Source of the DNA: Phenylobacterium sp.
Lineage (GTDB): Bacteria > Pseudomonadota > Alphaproteobacteria > Caulobacterales > Caulobacteraceae
Assembly (NCBI GenBank): GCA_025350885.1
Contig: JANXXA010000571.1
Location: 1 to 5,783, forward strand
DNA: 5,783 nucleotides
Direction: 5' to 3'
The translations under genes and the position numbers were made by a program. Shown in pieces: positions 5,436-5,783 of this stretch. Within the stretch, counting starts at the first letter, position 1; each line of letters opens with the position of its first letter. Under the pieces are notes generated by a model. That model saw nothing but the letters and a program-made list of their open reading frames with translations. It was not told where the DNA came from and searched no databases.

Positions 5436-5783
5436 CCTTCTTCGCTCCTGGTGGAGCTTCGAAGGGCCCCCGCCCTACTCTGCGAAGCCTCTGGCGGAGC
5501 AGAGCCGAACAGCACCAGATCCGGCGCCGCGCGGTGGACCGCCAGCTTGCGTTCGTACTCCATCGGGTCCTTGGGGCGAACCAGGGCTCCGGCCGGCGTA
5601 GCCCCCCAGTCGGCCAGCCGGGTCAGGAAGAACCGCATCGCCGCCCCGTGCGCCAGCACCGGCAGCGAGGATCGTTCGAGATCGGACAGGGGCCGCAGGG
5701 TCTCATAGCCCGCCACCAGAGCCCGCGCCGAGGTGATGTTGAAACTGCCGTCCGGCTCGAAGCACCAGGCGTTCAGCGCGATG
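5432..5783 (-). CDS. thrB: Homoserine kinase (ThrB), C-terminal fragment
   Basis: Homoserine kinase phosphorylates L-homoserine to O-phosphohomoserine in threonine synthesis. About 116 C-terminal codons are present; the start lies beyond the right edge (full proteins are about 320 residues). Reading from 5782 on the minus strand the segment begins [15 protein letters not shown], then [36 protein letters not shown], and the strongly conserved [22 protein letters not shown]. This is the choline-kinase-fold ThrB (type II) of alphaproteobacteria, not the GHMP-fold enzyme of E. coli. After LVLFG the last 23 residues are a low-complexity Ser/Ala/Arg/Glu tail, encoded by palindromic DNA (5435-5504), and look like an addition to the usual C-terminus. 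Stop TGA at 5434-5432 overlaps the rnhA GTG. The frame is open to the window edge. Confidence 0.94.
   Translation of the reverse strand, partial: IALNAWCFEPDGSFNITSARALVAGYETLRPLSDLERSSLPVLAHGAAMRFFLTRLADWGATPAGALVRPKDPMEYERKLAVHRAAPDLVLFGSAPPEASQSRAGALRSSTRSEEG
5435..5466 (-). promoter_or_regulatory. Hairpin over the rnhA ribosome-binding site
   Basis: On the minus-strand transcript, CCCUUC (5466-5461) pairs with GAAGGG (5440-5435) and GCUCC (5457-5453) with GGAGC (5448-5444). Between them lies a symmetric GAA/GAA internal loop (possible tandem G·A pairs), and the terminal loop is ACCA. The stem contains most of the rnhA Shine-Dalgarno (AGGAG at 5449-5445) and the first base of its GTG. Ribosomes finishing thrB would melt it, so it fits a translational-coupling switch. 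Confidence 0.55.
5478..5504. repeat. Palindromic element in the 3' end of thrB
   Basis: CTCTGC (5478-5483) pairs with GCAGAG (5499-5504), and GCC (5487-5489) with GGC (5493-5495) around loop TCT, leaving a symmetric GAA/GGA internal loop. Together with the hairpin at 5435-5466 it forms about 70 nt of nearly continuous palindromic DNA encoding the ThrB tail. It resembles a small dispersed palindromic repeat, but no second copy is seen in this window. Confidence 0.55.

Overview
The window looks like the chromosome of a GC-rich alphaproteobacterium, most likely from the Caulobacterales (Caulobacter/Phenylobacterium type). The reasons are third-position GC bias, a homoserine kinase–RNase HI pair, a DUF983 protein, an entericidin-like lipoprotein, and promoter candidates resembling the Caulobacter TTGACG / GCTANAWC pattern. 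The genus is an inference; no rRNA or other strong marker is present.

Layout. The window opens with the last 83 codons of lepA (elongation factor 4, + strand). A 326-nt gene-free stretch follows, holding a strong GC hairpin. Next comes an AT-richer islet (about 580-1202; a hand count gives about 40% GC at 951-1080, against about 70% at 4081-4140 in a neighbouring gene). The islet carries the N-terminal third of a DUF262 (GmrSD/ParB-like) protein, joined out of frame to the C-terminal part of a MAE_28990-type HEPN RNase. This reads as the scar of a two-gene defence or toxin–antitoxin cassette that lost its middle by deletion.

The rest is ordinary high-GC chromosome: a class C beta-lactamase-fold serine hydrolase (-, 1257-2402), a 45-residue entericidin-type lipoprotein (+, 2571-2708), a DUF983 zinc-ribbon membrane protein (+, 2774-3169), a MarR-family regulator (-, 3193-3639), a second beta-lactamase-fold serine hydrolase divergent from it (+, 3810-4958), then rnhA (-, 4980-5435) and the 3' part of thrB (-, 5432 to beyond the window end).

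How the parts may work together. thrB and rnhA overlap by 4 nt (GTGA) and are almost certainly one transcript. A hairpin over the rnhA ribosome-binding site suggests that rnhA translation depends on thrB translation. marR and the second hydrolase share a 170-nt divergent control region with a perfect 6-bp-arm palindrome, so the MarR protein probably regulates itself and/or that hydrolase. The first hydrolase and the entericidin gene share a divergent region with a near-perfect 23-bp tandem repeat.

The most unusual items are the DUF262–HEPN scar and the palindromic element that forms both the C-terminal tail of ThrB and the rnhA leader.
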